From contig NC_088301.1 in the NCBI RefSeq assembly GCF_032854445.1, forward strand, positions 4,327,703 to 4,391,702: DNA of 64,000 nt, given 5' to 3'. Within the stretch, counting starts at the first letter, position 1, and every line of letters starts with the position of its first letter. Below the pieces are notes generated by a model. That model was not told where the DNA came from and searched no databases. It saw only the letters and a list, made by a program, of their open reading frames with translations. The position numbers and the translations under genes were made by a program. Source of the stretch: Liolophura sinensis (Eukaryota; Mollusca; Polyplacophora; Chitonida; Chitonidae). This document shows, in pieces, positions 1 through 12,500 of this stretch.

Positions 1-728
1 GACAACAGTGGCATGCTGAACATTGGGTGTTTGCCATCACATCTTGCTGTCAGCAGACAGCTCTGTGTAACTATGTGAAGGCATGTGACATTTTGTAAGC
101 TAAAGGTCGCCCGGTTGATTGTGCTCACTGAAATTTTCAAAGTCAAGGTCAAAAGGTTTGACATATTACAACGAAAATGACCAAGATCGAGAATTACCTA
201 ACAGCTACAGATCTATAGATGGTACTTACCTTCCATATTATACATGGTTTTAGTCACTGTGCAATTTAAATCAGTAGTTTGGACGTCGTGTTATACGGAT
301 CGGCCATTGAATGAATTGACCTGTATTTCTGGAAATTCTGGATCTTAATGCTGTATCCAATCTTTCATGCATGTTGCTTCTGTATGCCTTCAAAGTGTAA
401 ACACGCCATTTCCGCAAACCTGGACTTGCAATAGTCACTCCTGTACAACAGACAAACCATTTATGGACATCGTCTCTGCACAGATCCAACTTATCAGCAG
501 TTATTGGTGTAAAGGTTTTTAAAGACTAAAAACTTATGCAGTAAATCTTTTCATCCGGAAATACTCAGTCAAATTGCACTTGAAGTAAAATGTGTATATA
601 GTGTTCATCTTGTGACAAGCAAAAGTGCATCAGTAGTTGTAGTACAGGCCTGTGCGGAACTATTTACAGTTGGAAATTATTAGCTGGGACTTTTGCAGGC
701 ATAGCATGAACCCAGCAGGATAACCGTT

Positions 729-930
729 TTTTATTTATTTATTTATTTATTTCATTGTTGTTTAACACAATACTTAGGAATTTTTTCACTTATGACCGCG
801 GTTTCGTGCACAGTCAAGAAAAAAGCGTCGTGATACAGAAGCCAGCATACAGGCATTTTTATCAAATTTTTCGGTTTGAAGTACGAACAGAAAATCTTAG
901 CATTCCCCGCCTCCTTATGGGACGTGGTCA
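729..930 (-). mobile_element. Heavily decayed SINE in the left intergenic region
   Basis: ATTT repeats followed by TTCACTTATGACCGCGG and CCAGCATACAG, a distant match to the central domain. Confidence 0.5.
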
Positions 931-3900
931 TTGCAGAATGAGAAGGAGACAAAACTGTGTATGAATTAAAACTTAAAAAAATTAAGTAGGAAGGAAAAAG
1001 AGGTTCCAGGCTTCAACTGTGAAGAATCTGTCGCAGGGATCATGCCCAAAGCTATTAGTTCTAAAGCTTTCCTTGTGCGACGAACCCTTATAACATGGTT
1101 TATCTTTCACTAGATGACAAAAGAGATGTGCCATCAATAAGAGGTTAAGTTCATGCAAAGGACTGTTACAGAACTATTTAAGACTTAACATATAAGTGTC
1201 AAACAAAGTGTATCCGGTTTAATGACAAAGGAAGCACACCTACATTCTGAATACAGTGGTATTTTCTTACACCAAAAATTTGGGTATCAAATTCTGGCGT
1301 AAGTAACTGCTATGCACCCTACTCCGGCCCCAGTATCACATCCGAGAGAAAATGTCAGATCACAGTACAGCTTTAAAACTTTTTTATTTTTTCGGTGTCA
1401 TGGCATGAGAGAGGGTCTTAGTCTCCACTTTGAACCCACTCAGACTCAGGTACAAGGAAACTTCAAGTCTATGTTGAAAACCATAGTGATATCTTACAAA
1501 CACAACCACACATACCCATTTGATCCATTTACAGAGGAGACAAGACAACGGTCAATAATATGTAAGGATACTATATAAAACAATCTACATACACTAAAAG
1601 TAGCCTCTATACTCACAAGTCATTAAACTAGTATATATCGGCATCTGGATTTATAAAAAAGAGATGAACAAAAATGTCAAGAGCTGACGTTCGATGTCTG
1701 TTCCACGTGTGTCAGACCAGCTGTTTTTGTTCTGTGTGTCACAACAGTTGATTCTGTTCACTGTGTCACACCAGCTGCATTCTCAGGAGGAGTCGCGTAA
1801 CGTCCTGTTCTAAATTTGAAAGCCCACTTTTGTATGTACTTGCTTGTACGTATTAAAACCTAAAGCTAAAAACCTATCCTTCTCGCGCGGATCATTCATT
1901 CCAAATTTGCTTTTTTATTTTTTATTCAAAAGTGCAAGTCACAGCTGATATTCACTTACACTGGTCGTAACCAAATATCTTGACCGCTTACCTATTTAGC
2001 CGCCATATTGAAAATATATAAAAATATTTATATATTTATACAGAACCGCTTATCCCAGCATATGACCGGAAATCATTCATGCTGTGAAACTTAGAATTGG
2101 TCACTAGATACATCAAGTGTATGGTGTTACTTCTGAAAATAGTACAGCTCTGACAACATGTACAACAACAAGGTAAAATGTTGTAATTTATGCCTTAGGT
2201 CATTAATAGTGCCTACAGAGAGAAGAAATAATATACAATTAAAAATACACAAAACCATTTTTTATGAGGTCTTCTCACCCAAACTCTAGAATCACCACCC
2301 CCTTCCCCAGAACCCCCACCCCCTTCCCCAGAACCCCCACCGGGCATTTACCCTGGGTTTGGTGTTACAGCGAACGCAGCAAGACCATTTTTGCTCAACC
2401 AGGAGTTCTTGACGACGGCCGTGTTACGCGCAATACACCAGTGGTTGATATGGATTACGTACTGTGCGCACATTCCCCACCACACTTACTACTCTGTATT
2501 GGAAGATGATATTTATGAGACCTATTCTGAGTGTCTTGTCGGACCAACGTACTTAAGGGCACGTAATAAAGTAACGCGATACTCTCTCGAGATGTCCAGA
2601 GAAGATTTCGGGAAATGTTTCTTTATTTAATACGCCTTGCATTTTCAAACCACCTGATATATAGCATTGCCAAATAAACGGACCATGATAAGATCGAAAG
2701 AGAAGTACAATAGCGCTTGCATTGACAACCGCGGATCGTAAGTATCACTACATTCAGTGGTCACTCTTAGTTAAGCTGTATTGTGTAGGCACCCCTTTAA
2801 CAGTAACGTCCACATCTAAAGGAACGAGGGTAAGCAGAGTACACAGGTCTGATCAAACTATAAACTTTTTTGTGGAACAAATGTGTGTAGAAAGCAGGCT
2901 AAATCCGATAGTGAACACAGAACCACTTGACGATGAAAGACACTTCTGTTTGACCCGGTTGTATGAGAGAGATATATGGTCATGCAGGCTCTGTATATGG
3001 TGAACTTTGATCTTCATATAGCGACCCAGAATACCTGCCATATTCCTGGTAAGACTGCGCTATGTACCAATTGACCGATCTCTAGTTTCTCACACATGAA
3101 AATACTACTAGCCTGTATATGCAGAAGATTTTGAAAACTTACGAACTTCATACAGCCCGTTTCATTATACTCACTAGAAGTTACATAGGTAGCCTTCTGG
3201 TGGAACATAATCCGTTGGTTGCATTTATTTTAATTGGTTGAAACGGCATTTAGAACATGTCTCCGGACGTCTTGAATTTCGGGCCTTCCTGGACATGGGC
3301 GGCCCCTGGACCCTCGCCTATAATTGACGGGGGTAGTCGTTCCGCTTGCCACCTCGCTTCCTACAGGTCTGATTATAATAAACATTGTTCAGTTTATCCA
3401 CATGCGCTATTAGAGTAAATATTTCACAACTCACATGGTGCGAATCGGTATCTCATCGTATAAGTATAAGTATATACATGTAAAGTATGGAAGCGATCCG
3501 AAATGTTCCAAGACCTTGGCGAACCCTGGACGTTCACCACATTGGTTGAGCTAATGACCCCCCCCCCCACCCTCCACTCTCATATTGCGTTTGCTTCCTA
3601 CGCGCCTGTAGGTGCTTATGTATATATGTACTTCTTATTCTTTTCATGCACTTGTATATTTACAACGGACTTCCTCTGGCGTCGATTGTCTGGCAAGTGA
3701 GATGACTTTGATTTGGAATTGTTATGAACCACTTAAGCTATTCATTTTTGCATGGCTATTAATATCCTAGATAACCCTGACTCGCCTTGTTACATATGCT
3801 GCAGCGTGTAATAAAATCATCGATTTCAAACTCCGGCGAAAAACATTGTTCTCGAAAGTCAATGTTTTACCATCAATTAGTTCCTCTATTCAACGATTCT

Positions 3901-5204
3901 TGATTTTTTCCAAATATACCAGCCATTAATTGCAATCTGCAATCATATAGTGAAAGTTCCTTGGCGCTTTACTTTGTACAAGTATGTATACGTGTCTAAT
4001 TTCGCAGTAGATAAACAATGCACACCTCTTTTATCACTTCTGTGTTCCTGTTTTAAAGGCGAACAAAATCATTTCTGATTGGCTGGCGTGATATGTATAG
4101 TTTATGTATGGTAGATTTATTCATGCGTGACCCAAAAAAATTTTTTAAAAATTTAAACAAGTATTTCGGATATTTAAACAAAATATCCCCATTAGTCGAA
4201 AGCTTGCTTCTCCTGTAAATTTACATTTTTACTTTCGAATATCCCGCTTCGTAGAATATTTTGCATTTCAGTATATGTTTTAATCTTTTTAACATGTTGA
4301 TAGAATTTATAGGTGAGCTATTAGAAGTCTATGAGTACATGATACCATTCTTTGACGGATATACGCATCACTTTAAGCAATCTCGCGTAACCACATGTTC
4401 AACTTCGCTCGACGTCAGTATTTTAAAATGAAAAAGAAGATAAAGTCATGGAAAATACTTTGATTCAGTTCTGGAATAGGTTATCGATTTACTCTATACT
4501 GTCGACTTTTGTCTTCACAATGTTATGATATATTTAGTATTTAGTATAATACTTACTGCACTTGAACACAGGGTCACCACAAGCAAATTTGCAAACAAAT
4601 GCACGATACAAAAAAAGTCAGGAAATTTAACCGTTTCACATTCACGGACAGGTAGTTTTCTGCGAAAGCAAAACCTTGCTTAAACAAATAGAGCTATCCC
4701 AGGATAAGTTGCTGGTTCTGAAGTCCACATAACATCCGAGATATCAGGGGACTTTTCTTGCATATTTCAAACCAAGATATTGGATATTGTTAAAACAGAC
4801 AACTTTCTATGAATTTGTAATGAAAGTAAACGAAAAGACATACACAAGACAAGGGCGAATATTGGAAGACTATAGACCAGTCATGGTTTGTACACCTATG
4901 GTGCACAAGACCTAAATATGATTTCAAGGCAAAGAATCATTAAAATGAAATATATATCAGATATATCAGACCATTAAACACTGTAGGAAAAGTTCGGTTT
5001 AATTTTTTATTTTAATTTTTCCAATCGAGTAAAATGGTTTTAAACCATTAGATTTCGAGTCATCTGTATTTGTATACAATGCCACAATCTGGGCATAACT
5101 CAGAGAATATCGTTAGACTAGTATTGCAAAGTCCATGTACAACTGATCGACAAACTTCCTTCGTTAATGGTTTCCATTATATAGACACGAGTAGAAGTCG
5201 GGAG

Positions 5205-5405
5205 ATCCAGAATCAAATCCAGTGTCAGTATAATGTGAATGGGTCAGGTGTGATGTCTGGTGTCTTTGGCATGATACTTCAGTAGTGTGGCAAATGTGCC
5301 ACAACATGTACACACACCTAATTACTCCTCGTCATCATATGACTAAAAAATTGTTAAGTACGATGTTAAACTCCAAACATTCCTTCCTTCCTTCATTCCT
5401 CTATT
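5205..5405 (+). mobile_element. Repeat with CGTCATATGACT-type 3' end
   Basis: GTCAGTATAATGTGAATGGG core, then ATCATATGACTAAAAAATTG and TTAAACTCCAAACATTCCTT. Related ends occur near 11296, 24190 and 35830. Confidence 0.65.
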
Positions 5406-6163
5406 CTCATCGTAGTGTGAATACATTATAAGGTTTTGTAGTCATTTCTCCAGGAACACCCCACGAAAATTATACTCCAAAATATTCGCTGACCAGCATG
5501 AGAAATGCTGTCTGATAACGTATACTTTCCATTTCCACATATCTAAAATCATCATGGGATGCCCACCATTTCCTCAAGATAAACTGATTGAGATCCAGTT
5601 ATCGGCTAGATATCACCGTGAAACTTGATTTTTGAAGCATTATTTGTCTATCACAGGTTTTCATAAAATGGTCAGTGATTGTTCATTCGTCATTTTCTCA
5701 ACGGCTCTATAACAAGTTGAGCTCTAATGTTGTTGTTTGATATAAATGTACAATTGTGAAGACTGCTGGCCCCGGCCAGGCTCTTTGAGTATCATATGTT
5801 AAGGTATACATATCGTCCCCTTGGGTGCATCGCAGATAGGTTTAGAATATATATCTTAACTCAGTGACCTTTGCTGACAGGAGAAAGGTCATCAGGCATT
5901 TCTGTAGCACCCGGATCACTGAAGTATAAAATGCACCCAAATTACTCGGCCCCTTAACAAACCACAGATGCGGATTCTCCCTTATACGACCAATATGACG
6001 GGTGATATATATATGACCAACGCTTTCACGCACTGAAATATTCAGTATAATTCAAGTTTACTAAAGTATTTTTATACAATAAAGACAAATGTTTCATTTA
6101 CTTCGATTCAAAGATATTAAACGAGGGATTATTTTATGTCTCTGTTTATCTCTCTCGTTTCAG

Positions 6164-6194
6164 GGCTGTGTTTCACGCCTGCACTTAACACAGA
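6164..6194 (+). other. Probable 5'UTR piece of nucleotidase A with splice acceptor
   Basis: A pyrimidine-rich tract ending TCTCGTTTCAG (to 6163) lies 31 nt before the ATG. Paralogue B has the same arrangement (TTATATCAG, to 25908, 15 nt before its ATG). The shared layout suggests an upstream non-coding first exon in both genes. I could not locate that exon or a promoter. Confidence 0.45.
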
Positions 6195-6542
6195 ATGAAG
6201 AGCACAACGGAGTTGAAATGTTTTGTCTTGCTCATTGGGGTTTGTGCCTTGTTCAAATCTGTCCAGACTTTCAATTTGACTATAGTTCACACAAACGATG
6301 TTCACGCTCGTTTTGAAGAGGCAAACGCTGAAGGTGGCAAATGTAAAAATGAATCCAAAGTGGCAGGGTTATGTTTCGGCGGGGTTGCCCGAAGATTAAC
6401 GAAGATTCGCGAATTGAACAACACTAACCAAAATATGATACTGATAGATGCTGGAGACCAGTATCAAGGAACTCTGTGGTTTAACGTCTTCAAGGGGCAC
6501 GCCGCAGCCCACTTCATGAATAGACTCGGCTACCAGGCGATG
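6195..6542 (+). CDS. Nucleotidase A exon 1 (signal peptide and first metal motifs)
   Basis: Open from ATG 6195 to an ATG codon directly followed by GTGAGT. It encodes the signal peptide, HTNDVH and DAGDQYQGT. The start matches that of paralogue B, whose exon also ends in CAGGCxATG. It ends in phase 0. Confidence 0.92.
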
Positions 6543-9500
6543 GTGAGTTGAACTGACGGACCCCTGACAGTGGTAATATATTACATGTACTGTTATTATA
6601 GCATTTCAAATGTTTTAACCTTACCCCGGCAATTCTGATTTCCTTTCTCTAAAATTCGACCGTCGTCCTTGTATCACGGAAAAATCCTCCAGTACTTTTC
6701 TTAACACCACTTAATCACATAAATATACAAATGAACAAATAAACAAAACAAATAAATACATAAATGAACCAGCTTCTGACCTAAGACCGTTTTGCTAAGA
6801 TCTGAACACACAACTAACTGATACGTTCACAAATATTAACTCTTTGGAGATTTCATTTACGCAACGAAAAGGCCTTTTGCAACTAGACAGGAAATTGTTC
6901 AGTAACACCGGTTACCAACCTGCTTACAGTGACAGAACGACCGGACCACACATTAGTTAGCACATGCACACATCAGTCAGCACATCCACACATCAGTCAG
7001 CACATGCACACATCAGTCAGCACATCGACGCATCGAGCAGCACATCCACGCATCGAGCAGCACATCCGTCACCACATCCACACATCAATCAGCCCATCCA
7101 CACATCAATCAGCACATCCACACATCAATCAGCACATCCACACATCAGTCAGCACATCCCCACATCAATCAGCACATCCTCCCATCAATCACCACATCCA
7201 CACATCAGTCAGCACATTCACGCATCGAGTAGCACATCCGTCGCCACATCCACACATCAATCAGCCCATCCACACATCAGCACATCCACACATTAGTCCG
7301 CACATCCACACATCAGTCAGCACATCCCCACATCAATCAGCACATCCTCCCATCAATCACCACATCCACACATCAGTCAGCACATTCACGCATCGAGTAG
7401 CACATCCGTCGCCACATCCACACATCAATCAGCCCATCCACACATCAGCACATCCACACATTAGTCCGCACATCCACACATCAATCAGCACATCCACACA
7501 TCAGTCACCACATTCAAACATTAATCAGCACATCCACACATCAATCAGCACATCCACACCTCAATCAGCACATCCACGTATCAGTCACCACATCCACACA
7601 TCAATCAGCACATCCACGCATCGAGCAGCACATCCACACATCAGTCACCACATCCACACATCAATCAACACATCCACATATCAATCAGCACATCTACGCA
7701 TCGAGTAGCACATCCACACATCAGTCACCACATCCACACATCAATCAGCACATCCACACATCAATCAGCATATCCACGCATCGAGCAGCACATTCACACA
7801 TCAGTCAGCACATCCACACATTAGTCACCACATCCACACATCAGTCAGCACATCCTCCCATCAATCACCACATCCACACATCGAGCAGCACATTCACACA
7901 TCAGTCAGCACATCCACACATCAGTCACCACATCCACACATCAATCAACACATCCACATATCAATCAGCACATCCACGCATCGAGCAGCACATCCACACA
8001 TCAGTCACCACATCCACACATCAATCAACACATCCACATATCAATCAGCACATCTACGCATCGAGTAGCACATCCACACATCAGTCACCACATCCACACA
8101 TCAATCAGCACATCCACATATCAATCAGCACATCCACGCATCGAGCAGCACATTCACACATCAGTCAGCACATCCACACATTAGTGAGCTCATCCACACA
8201 TCAATCAGAACATCCACGCATTAATCAGCACATAAACACATCAATCAGCACATCCACACATCAATCAGCACATCCACGCATCGAGTAGCATATCCACATA
8301 TCAATCAGCACATCCACACATAAATCAGCACATCCACGCATCGAGCAGCACATCCACACATCAATCAGCACATCCACACATCAATCAGTATATCCACACA
8401 TCAATCAGCACATCCACGCATCGAGTAGCACATCCGTCACCACATCCACACATCGGTCAGCACATCCACACATCAGTCACCACATCCACACATCAATCAG
8501 TACATCCACGTATCAGTCACCACATCCACACATCAATCAGCACATCCACACATCAATCAGCACATCCACACATCAGTCAGCACATCCACACATCTGTCAG
8601 CCCATCCACACATCAATCAGCCCATCCACACATCAATCAGCACATCCACACATCAGTCAGCACACCCACACATCAATCAGCACATCCACACATCAATCAG
8701 AACATCCACACATCAGTCAGCACACCCACACATCAGTCACCACATCCACACATCAGTCAGCACATCCACACATCAATCAGTACATCCACACATTAATCAC
8801 CACATCCACACATCAATCAGTACATCCACACATCAGTCACCACATCCACACATCAATCAGCACATCCACACATCAGTCAGCACATCCACACATCAGTCAG
8901 CCCATCCACGCATCAATCAGCACATCCACACATCAGTTAGCACACCCACACATCAGTCAGCACATCCACACATCAATCAGCACATCCACACATCAGTCAG
9001 CACATCCACACATTAATCAGCACATCCACACATCAGTCAGCACATCCACACATCAGTCAGCACATCCACACATCAGTCAGCACATCCACACATCAATCAG
9101 TACATCCACACATCAGTCACCACATCCACACATCAATCAGCACATCCACACATCAATCAGCACATCCACACATCAGTCAGAACATCCACACATTAATCAC
9201 CACATCCACACATTAATCACCACATCCACACATCCATCAGCACATCCACACATCCATCAGCACATCCACACATCAATCAGCACATCCACACATCAGTCAG
9301 CACATCCACACATCAGTCAGCCCATCCACGCATCAATCAGCACATCCACACATCAGTTAGCACACCCACACATCAGTCAGCACATCCACACATCAATCAG
9401 CACATCCACACATCAGTCAGCACATCCACACATTAATCAGCACATCCACACATCAGTCAGCACATCCACACATCAGTCAGCACATCCACACATCAGTCAG

Positions 9501-12500
9501 CACATCCACGCATCAATCAGCACATCCACACATCAGTTAGCACACCCACACATCAGTCAGAACATCCACACATCAATCAGCACATCCACACATCAGTCAG
9601 CACATCCACACATTAATCAGCACATCCACACATCAGTCAGCACATCCACACATCAGTCAGCACATCCACACATCAGTCAGCACATCCACACATCAGTCAG
9701 CACATCTACACATCAATCAGTACATCCACACATCAGTCACCACATCCACACATCAATCAGCACATCCACACATCAATCAGCACATCCACACATCAATCAG
9801 CACATCCACACATTAATCACCACATCCGCACATTAATCAGAACATCCACACATCAAGCAGCTCATCCACACATCAATCAGCACATCCACACATCAATCAG
9901 CATATCCACACATCAATCACCACATCAATCAGCACATCCACACATCAATCAGCACATTGATCAGCATATCCACACATCAATCACCACATCAATCAGCACA
10001 TCCACACATCAATCACAATATCCACACTTCAATCACCACATCAATGCAGTCGGCACATTAACACATCACTTGGCGATTCAATATTTGTTGTGTAGGCCAT
10101 TGGAAATCACGAATTTGACCTTGGGGTAGCGGGTGTGCGCCCCATACTGACGAATACGACGTTCCCTGTTCTGAGTTCCAATATTGACGCGTCCAAGGAG
10201 CCGAGCATTGATGGCCTGTTCCAAAAATCCACAGTGCTTACAGTGGCCGGCGAGAAGATTGGTATCATCGGCTACACCACACCAGATACGCCAACCATAT
10301 CAAATACAGGTGCGTCCTAGCGGCTAGCCACAGCTGTATTGGCTCTCATATCCCAGATAGTTTTGTGCAAATAGTTTAACATCTTGGTTTAAAAAATAGC
10401 TTTAACCAAGATGTCTTTGTACTAGGCATTTGCTAGTTATAGTTAATGAAAAAGTGGATTGGCGACGTGGAAAAACATGCAACTGTATAGAAATAGATGT
10501 ACCCTTGTCGTATAGATTATATATTAAGCGGACACGTAGTCCATTTCCTTTATTATCTAGACAATAAATGTTTGAAGACGATTAAAACCTTCTAGACGTT
10601 TCCTTGCGCTTAATCTTCGCGAATCCTTGATAACAGTGCATCTGCATGTCACAAGGGGAAAAGTTCGTTAGTTTAACATGCCAAGGGTGAATGGTTTATA
10701 CCCGGGCAGTCGGATTTCCTCCACTGACCGCCGTTGTATATTGCAGGTTTATTTATTTCTTTGATTTTTGATCACCGTACTCAAAAGTTTATCACGTATA
10801 CGATGGCGGTTTGAATATGGATGAAGGAACGCAAGTGCTCGACGAACCACCTACTACTGGCAAGTTACTGACAAACTTTACATCATGCTGCATTCCGATA
10901 AGGTGAAAGAGTACGAAAATGGCTCCATGAACGTTGTCAAATGCCTTACTGTTACAAAAGTTCTCACACACACTGAGAGAGGGCAGTTTTGGCGAAGCGC
11001 CTCGTGGGTCCTAGCGATTAAAATGCAGACTGGGGCCCGCTCACGCCATCGTATTTGTGAAATATTGTTCAATACGATGGCATTAAATAAATAAATTAAT
11101 TAATTAATAAACAGATGAAAGCAAATTTCAAGAAATATCTAACAGATATGACATCTACTATATTTTCAAAATGCCAAACCTGAAACCTTCTATTGGTGAG
11201 AGAAATGTCTTGTTATATTAAAGGTATTTAGTTGTTCACGACTATGGCGGTGTGTACAAGGCTGCGCATGCGTAGGAAGATAATTTCCAGAATACACATG
11301 GTCGTCATTTGACTGAAAAATTGTTCAGCACGACGTTAAACCACAAGCACTCACTCAGAATATACAAAACTGAAAATGAAACCTATATTTCTGGCAATAT
11401 AGGGAAGCTGATCTTCAGGGATGAAGTGGAAACGATTCAGCCAATCATTAACGAGATGAAGACACAGGGTATCAACAAGATCATCGCCTTGGGACACTCC
11501 GGCTACGCCAGGGACCAGGAACTGGCCAGACAGCTAACTGACGTGGATATCATCGTTGGGGGTCACTCGCACACATTCCTCTACACGGGTACGCCTAGAG
11601 CCAGATAAAGAAGTATTCGAGAAAAGCATTTCTTGGCAAGCTTGATTTAAGCCAGATTACGCTGGATTAACCGAAATTTTCGTGACTACATAGTAAATTG
11701 GCAACATTTTCTTCGAAGAATTTTTGTGGTAGCAAGAAGCACTTTTAGAGAATATCTCGTGCACAATGAGCAATTCACCATTAAAAATAAGATTTTATTT
11801 TAAAGATTTATGATTTTTTTAGAGCAACCTTTTTATCCTAAAGGTACTTGTCTTCAACGTTTGGTATAACGAGTGTCATTCGTTAAAAGTGCTATTTTGC
11901 ATTAGCCATGAGTGTTTTGTAAAAAAGTTTAGTACGCTACTTTCACGGGGTTTCCAATTTTTTAGCTATGATGTTAAGCCGTGGTAATTAAAACAGACTT
12001 TGGAACACTTTTCTGTATTTATTTTCTTGCTCAATCAATAAATTATTCAAGCATGGCATGTTGGTTCAATTTTCACCAGGAACGCCACCAACTGATGACG
12101 AAGTAATCGGTCCTTACCCAACCATTGTGGAAAAATCTAATGGCGAAAAGGTTCTCATCGTCCAAGATTTCTTCTTCGGAAAATTCCTGGGTTTTCTGAA
12201 GGTCCAGTTCACAGATGACGGCAAAGTGGAATCGTGGGAGGGGGACCCCATTTTGCTGAACGCCTCCATTCCTGAAGGTTTGGACGTGAACAATAGATGT
12301 TTATATATATGTATGGTTTCAAAATAGACATTGAGTATATAAATGGCTTTAAGTTTTAAAATTATATGTTAGCTACATGGCGATATGAGGTTTTCCAAAC
12401 AGTTGATTTCAAATTATAGATATACATATATATGCTTTTCGTTAGGGGAAGATGGCTTTTACAGATTTACACTTTTCGCCATGAGGTAAAACGTTTACAA

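Larger units (their letters stand above)
1..6160. other. Left intergenic region
   Basis: No exon I can support. Short open frames here have no recognisable motifs. Contents: a decayed SINE near 729, a short duplication of CCCCTTCCCCAGAACCCCCA at 2296-2342, and the repeat at 5205-5405. A promoter for nucleotidase A must lie here or in the undefined 5'UTR intron but is not visible. Confidence 0.6.

Noticed and set aside
1312-1578. 88-codon open frame in the left intergenic region
   Set aside because: No signal peptide, domain or splice context; composition does not differ from surrounding non-coding sequence.
6929-7708. 259-codon His/Ser/Thr-rich open frame
   Set aside because: Product of the 20-bp array: since 20 is not a multiple of 3, all three frames cycle and the same pattern appears in each. 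It lies inside intron 1 of nucleotidase A.
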